From Syntrophorhabdaceae bacterium (GTDB lineage: Bacteria; Desulfobacterota; Syntrophorhabdia; Syntrophorhabdales; Syntrophorhabdaceae), in the NCBI GenBank assembly GCA_036504895.1, contig DASXUJ010000044.1, positions 1-64,000 on the forward strand: DNA of 64,000 bases, written 5' to 3'. Both the position numbers and the translations under genes were made by a program. The notes under the pieces are model-generated. The model did no database searches. It saw nothing but the letters and a program-made list of their open reading frames with translations, and was not told where the DNA came from. Position 1 is the stretch's first letter. Each line of letters starts with the position of its first letter. Positions 60,759 to 64,000 of the stretch are shown here, piece by piece.

Positions 60759-60897
60759 ATTATTCCCTTTTATAATTTTGCTGCGATAACCAATTACAGA
60801 ATTGCAGGTTATCCATAACCTCTATGCCTGCTTTTTCCCCGGGCCCTCCGGCACGGCCTTCTGCCTTGAAAATACGGGATGAGGAGTATAAACTCTA

Positions 60898-62343
60898 ATG
60901 ATGGAATCAAGGACCGAGAATGATTTTTTGGGATCTTTGGAAGTCCCGGCGGATGCCTATTACGGGATTCATACCCTTCGTGCGTCATCCAATTTCACCA
61001 TCTCCGGGCTCAGGGTACCGCCGGAGATGGTACGTGCCATGGCGCAGGTGAAAATGGCGTGCGCCCGGGCGAACGTTCGGGTCGGTCTTTTTTCGCCGGA
61101 AATCGGGAATGCGATCGAGGGCGCGGGCCGGGAGATACTCGAAGGGTCGTTATCCAACCAGTTCATCACCGATGCGCTCCAAGGGGGCGCGGGTACTTCC
61201 ACCAACATGAATATGAATGAAGTGCTCGCAAATCGTGCGATTGAGATTCTCGGCGGCAAAAAAGGCGACTACGGCCTCGTCGACCCCTTCAATCACGTAA
61301 ATCTCTCCCAGTCTACCAACGACGTCTATCCCACGGCCCTCAAAGTGGCGGCAATAGGCATGGTGCTCGACTTAGCCCAAGCGATCGCCCGTCTCCAGGG
61401 CGCGCTTCAGGAGAAGGAGGCGGCCTTCGCCCATATCCTCAAGCTCGGCAGGACGGAGATGCAGGATGCGGTTCCCATCACCCTGGGGCAGGAGTTCGGG
61501 GCCTTTGCCGAGGCCTTTGCCCGGGACCGGTGGAGGTTATTCAAGGTGGAGGAGCGGCTCCGGCAGGTAAACCTGGGCGGGACCGCGATCGGAACCGGGC
61601 TTAATGCCCGTCGGGACTTTATCTATGCGGCCACGGAAGAATTGCAGGAGATCACGGGCCTTGGGATCGCCAGGGCGGAGAATATGGTGGACGTCACCCA
61701 GAATGCGGATGTCTTTGTCGAAGTCTCGGGACTTCTCAAGGCCGCGGCCGCCAATTTCGCAAAGGTGGCGGGAGACCTGAAGCTCCTCTCCTCCGGCCCT
61801 TTCGGCGGTATCGCCGAGATCCGTCTACCTCGTCTCCAGGCGGGCTCTTCGATTATGCCCGGTAAGATCAACCCCGTGATTCCGGAAATGGTGATCCAGG
61901 CGGCCTATCAGGTTATCTGCTTCGACCAGGGCATTACCATGGCAGCGGCATCAGGACAACTTGAGTTAAACGCTTGTCTGCCTCTTATCACTTACAACCT
62001 CCTTTCTTCCCTCAGGCTCCTTATCAACAGTGCGGTGATCCTCCGTACCCGCTGCATTGAAGGCATCACCGCGAACGAAGAAAACTGCCGGAGATGGCTC
62101 GAGGAGAGCGCCTGCCTGGCGACGGCATTGGTACCCTATATCGGTTACGATGAAGCAGGCCGGATCGCAGGCAGGGCGGTGGCCGAGAGAAAGACGGTAA
62201 AGGAGATCGCCCTCGAACGCGGCCTCTTTAAGGAAGAGGAGATAGATGCCATCTTCTCGACTCCTGAACTCACTCGTCCCGGAATAGCGGGCGAGAGAAA
62301 GCTCGGGCGCAATAAAGAAGACGGAAGTAAAAAGAGAGACTGA
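60898..62343 (+). CDS. aspA: Aspartate ammonia-lyase
   Basis: A 481-residue fumarase/aspartase-superfamily enzyme with GSSIMPGKINPVIPE, the catalytic Ser loop, and a GGAGTSTNMNMNEVLANRA segment typical of aspartase. It converts L-aspartate to fumarate and ammonia. It directly precedes hydF and hydG; linkage of aspartase genes to the hydrogenase maturases is seen in other anaerobes and suggests a part in supplying precursors for H-cluster assembly, though a separate metabolic role is possible. GAGGAG precedes the start. Confidence 0.9.
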   Translation: MMESRTENDFLGSLEVPADAYYGIHTLRASSNFTISGLRVPPEMVRAMAQVKMACARANVRVGLFSPEIGNAIEGAGREILEGSLSNQFITDALQGGAGTSTNMNMNEVLANRAIEILGGKKGDYGLVDPFNHVNLSQSTNDVYPTALKVAAIGMVLDLAQAIARLQGALQEKEAAFAHILKLGRTEMQDAVPITLGQEFGAFAEAFARDRWRLFKVEERLRQVNLGGTAIGTGLNARRDFIYAATEELQEITGLGIARAENMVDVTQNADVFVEVSGLLKAAAANFAKVAGDLKLLSSGPFGGIAEIRLPRLQAGSSIMPGKINPVIPEMVIQAAYQVICFDQGITMAAASGQLELNACLPLITYNLLSSLRLLINSAVILRTRCIEGITANEENCRRWLEESACLATALVPYIGYDEAGRIAGRAVAERKTVKEIALERGLFKEEEIDAIFSTPELTRPGIAGERKLGRNKEDGSKKRD

Positions 62344-62372
62344 ATGAAAAATCCCGTGACAAAAGGATGGAG

Positions 62373-63605
62373 ATGAACGATACGACCCTCAATGAGACTC
62401 CCCGCGGGAGCAGGCTCCATATCGCCATCTTCGGCAGGCGGAATGTGGGGAAGTCGAGCCTTATCAACGCGCTCACAAACCAGAACATCGCGATTGTCTC
62501 CGATGTACCGGGGACTACCACCGATCCCGTCTATAAATCGATGGAGATCCTGCCTATCGGCCCCGTAGTCCTGATCGATACGGCGGGCATAGACGACGTG
62601 GGCGACCTCGGGGCCTTACGCATTCAGAAGGCCCTTTCCGTGCTGGCCAAGACGGACCTGCTCATCCTCGTCGTCGATCCCGGCAACGGTGCAGGCGCCT
62701 TCGAAGAGGAGGTTATCGCCAAGGCACATGAGAGCCATGTCCCGGTAATCGTTGCCGTAAATAAGAAAGATCTCTACCCGGACCTCCCGCTGAAGGAACT
62801 CAGGGAACGTTTCAATCTTCCCATGGTGCCGGTGAGCGCCGCCACCAAAGAGGGGATTCACGAGCTGAAGATGACCATGATACGCTCCGCTCCCAAGGAT
62901 TGGGTCTCACCCACAATTCTGGGAGATCTGATCGCTCCGGGCGACACGGTAGTCCTCGTGGTGCCCATCGATCTCGCAGCGCCCAAGGGCCGGCTTATCC
63001 TGCCCCAGGTCCAGACGATTCGGGATATTCTCGATAATGATGCAATCACGGTGGTAGTGAAGGAACGGGAGCTGAAGTCGGCCCTCGGTAACCTGAAAGA
63101 GAAACCCCGTCTCGTGATCACTGACTCCCAGGCCTTTCTGAAGGTGGCGGCAGATACTCCGAAAGACGTGATGATGACCTCTTTTTCCATCCTCTTTGCC
63201 CGGTATAAGGGCGATCTGAAAGCACTTGCCGAGGGGGCGAAGGCGATTGAAGACCTCATCCCGGGAGACAAAGTGCTTATTGCGGAGGCGTGTACCCACC
63301 ATCGCATGGAGGATGATATCGGGACGGTGAAGATACCGCGGTGGCTCAGGCAAATTGTGGGCGGGGCCCTGGAATTCCATTGGGTCAACGGCCTCGAGCT
63401 TCCGGAAAACATCGGGGAGTATAAACTGATCGTCCACTGCGGCGCCTGCATGATCAACAGGAAAGAGATGCTCCACCGTCTCATGGTAAGTGAAGAATCC
63501 GGTGTTCCCGTGGTAAATTACGGTGTGCTCATAGCCTACGTCCATGGAATACTCAAGCGGGCACTCATGCCCTTTCCGGAAGCCCGCGAAGTATTCGGTG
63601 AGTAA
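62373..63605 (+). CDS. hydF: [FeFe]-hydrogenase maturation GTPase HydF
   Basis: A 410-residue scaffold protein. The N-terminal GTPase has G1 FGRRNVGKSS, G3 DTAGIDD and G4 NKKD. The C-terminal cluster domain shows CTHHR and HCGAC, supplying the three Cys and His of the HydF [4Fe-4S] site. It carries the diiron subcluster to apo-HydA. The ATG at 62373 is preferred because AAAGGA is 5 bases upstream; at 62367 the same site would touch the start. hydG follows after 13 bases. Confidence 0.95.
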   Translation: MNDTTLNETPRGSRLHIAIFGRRNVGKSSLINALTNQNIAIVSDVPGTTTDPVYKSMEILPIGPVVLIDTAGIDDVGDLGALRIQKALSVLAKTDLLILVVDPGNGAGAFEEEVIAKAHESHVPVIVAVNKKDLYPDLPLKELRERFNLPMVPVSAATKEGIHELKMTMIRSAPKDWVSPTILGDLIAPGDTVVLVVPIDLAAPKGRLILPQVQTIRDILDNDAITVVVKERELKSALGNLKEKPRLVITDSQAFLKVAADTPKDVMMTSFSILFARYKGDLKALAEGAKAIEDLIPGDKVLIAEACTHHRMEDDIGTVKIPRWLRQIVGGALEFHWVNGLELPENIGEYKLIVHCGACMINRKEMLHRLMVSEESGVPVVNYGVLIAYVHGILKRALMPFPEAREVFGE

Positions 63606-63618
63606 AAAGGAGGATATC

Positions 63619-64000
63619 ATGAAAGCTTCCGGAGTGTCGACCGCCGATTTCATACAGGAAGAGGAGATCCGGCGTCTCCTGAAAGAGGCGCAGGGTGCGG
63701 ATCCGGGGAAAGTCCGGGAGATCATCGCCAAAGCCGGGGAATCGAAGGGCCTTACCCCCTATGAAACGGCAATCCTCCTCCAGGTCACGGAGCCGGAGCT
63801 TGTCCATCTCCTTTTCAGTACGGCAAAAGCAGTGAAAGAGAGAATTTACGGAAAGCGCGTCGTCCTTTTCGCGCCCCTCTACATAAGCAGCTATTGCGTC
63901 AATAACTGCCTTTACTGCGGCTATCGCAGGGACAACAAGATAGAGCACCGCAAGCTCACCATGGAGGAGATCGAGCAGGAGGTCGTGGTTCTCGAAGCCA
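63619..64000 (+). CDS. hydG: [FeFe]-hydrogenase maturase HydG, 3'-truncated by window edge
   Basis: The first ~127 residues of HydG, the radical SAM tyrosine lyase that makes CO and CN- for the H-cluster. The cluster motif CVNNCLYCGYR near residue 97 and the preceding LFAPLYISSYC are typical. AAAAGGAGG precedes the ATG at 63619. The frame is open to the last base of the window, so the gene continues beyond it. Confidence 0.95.
   Translation, partial: MKASGVSTADFIQEEEIRRLLKEAQGADPGKVREIIAKAGESKGLTPYETAILLQVTEPELVHLLFSTAKAVKERIYGKRVVLFAPLYISSYCVNNCLYCGYRRDNKIEHRKLTMEEIEQEVVVLEA

Larger units (their letters stand above)
60494..60897. other. AT-rich intergenic region
   Basis: About 400 bases clearly richer in A+T than the surroundings. 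It holds the sigma-54 promoter of the leftward response regulator, a 25-base inverted repeat (60667-60691), a hairpin AGGTTAT-CC-ATAACCT (60806-60821), and a possible small ORF (60657-60758). The promoter of aspA must lie in its right part, but no clear -35/-10 pair is seen. Confidence 0.6.

Overview
The window looks like the chromosome of a strictly anaerobic, syntrophic or fermentative bacterium, most likely a deltaproteobacterium-type (Desulfobacterota) lineage such as Syntrophorhabdus. The taxonomic guess is inference. It rests on three bifurcating-type [FeFe]-hydrogenases with their maturases, rubrerythrin, rubredoxin and an FprA flavoprotein for oxygen defence, an acyl-CoA dehydrogenase, and many PAS/histidine-kinase proteins. 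Coding density is high and ribosome binding sites are mostly strong AGGAGG types.

1-8 kb: iron uptake and regulation. A FeoB truncated by the window edge is followed by a FeoB-associated Cys-rich peptide and a DUF2325 protein with a Fur-box-like site between them. Then come an exported beta-barrel-like protein, a frameshifted nitroreductase relic, a Fur-family regulator with its own operator-like promoter, a TetR regulator plus metallophosphoesterase pair, and a second FeoB carrying a fused FeoA domain. 8-12 kb: a complete IS256-family element with recognisable ends and target duplication, then a leftward oxidative-stress series (FprA, rubredoxin, rubrerythrin, iron-sulfur flavoprotein). 12-34 kb: mixed housekeeping and signalling genes: YbgC thioesterase with a heptamer repeat array, acyl-CoA dehydrogenase, DUF362 ferredoxin, CorA, radical SAM protein, divergent endonuclease V, RNA methyltransferase, a histidine kinase/receiver/hybrid kinase cluster, TPR protein, TruA, GyrA, GpsA, alanine dehydrogenase and a cyclic-nucleotide-binding protein.

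34-64 kb: a hydrogen-metabolism island. Maturase HydE lies at one end and AspA-HydF-HydG at the other. Between them is a rightward group of sensory/accessory genes (DRTGG, RsbW-like ATPase, HydS-like [FeFe] protein, DRTGG, PHP, second ATPase). It is followed by a long rightward operon with two hydrogenases: HndB-like, NuoE, NuoF, HydA, then NuoE, a NuoF-GltD fusion, HydA. A convergent leftward operon starts with the redox repressor Rex and encodes a third NuoE-NuoF-HydA hydrogenase, a PAS-bearing HydS sensor and a SpoIIE phosphatase. A good Rex operator sits just upstream of the promoter of the rightward operon. Perfect or near-perfect sigma-54 promoters precede the second ATPase and an unusual response regulator.

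Interpretation: the three hydrogenases probably couple NADH (and, through the GltD-like module, NADPH) plus ferredoxin oxidation to H2 formation. Rex reads NADH/NAD+, and the HydS proteins with ATPase and phosphatase partners may read H2 or redox state. The most unusual parts are the NuoF-GltD fusion and the paired loss of all [2Fe-2S] cysteines from both ferredoxin-like domains of the first hydrogenase.
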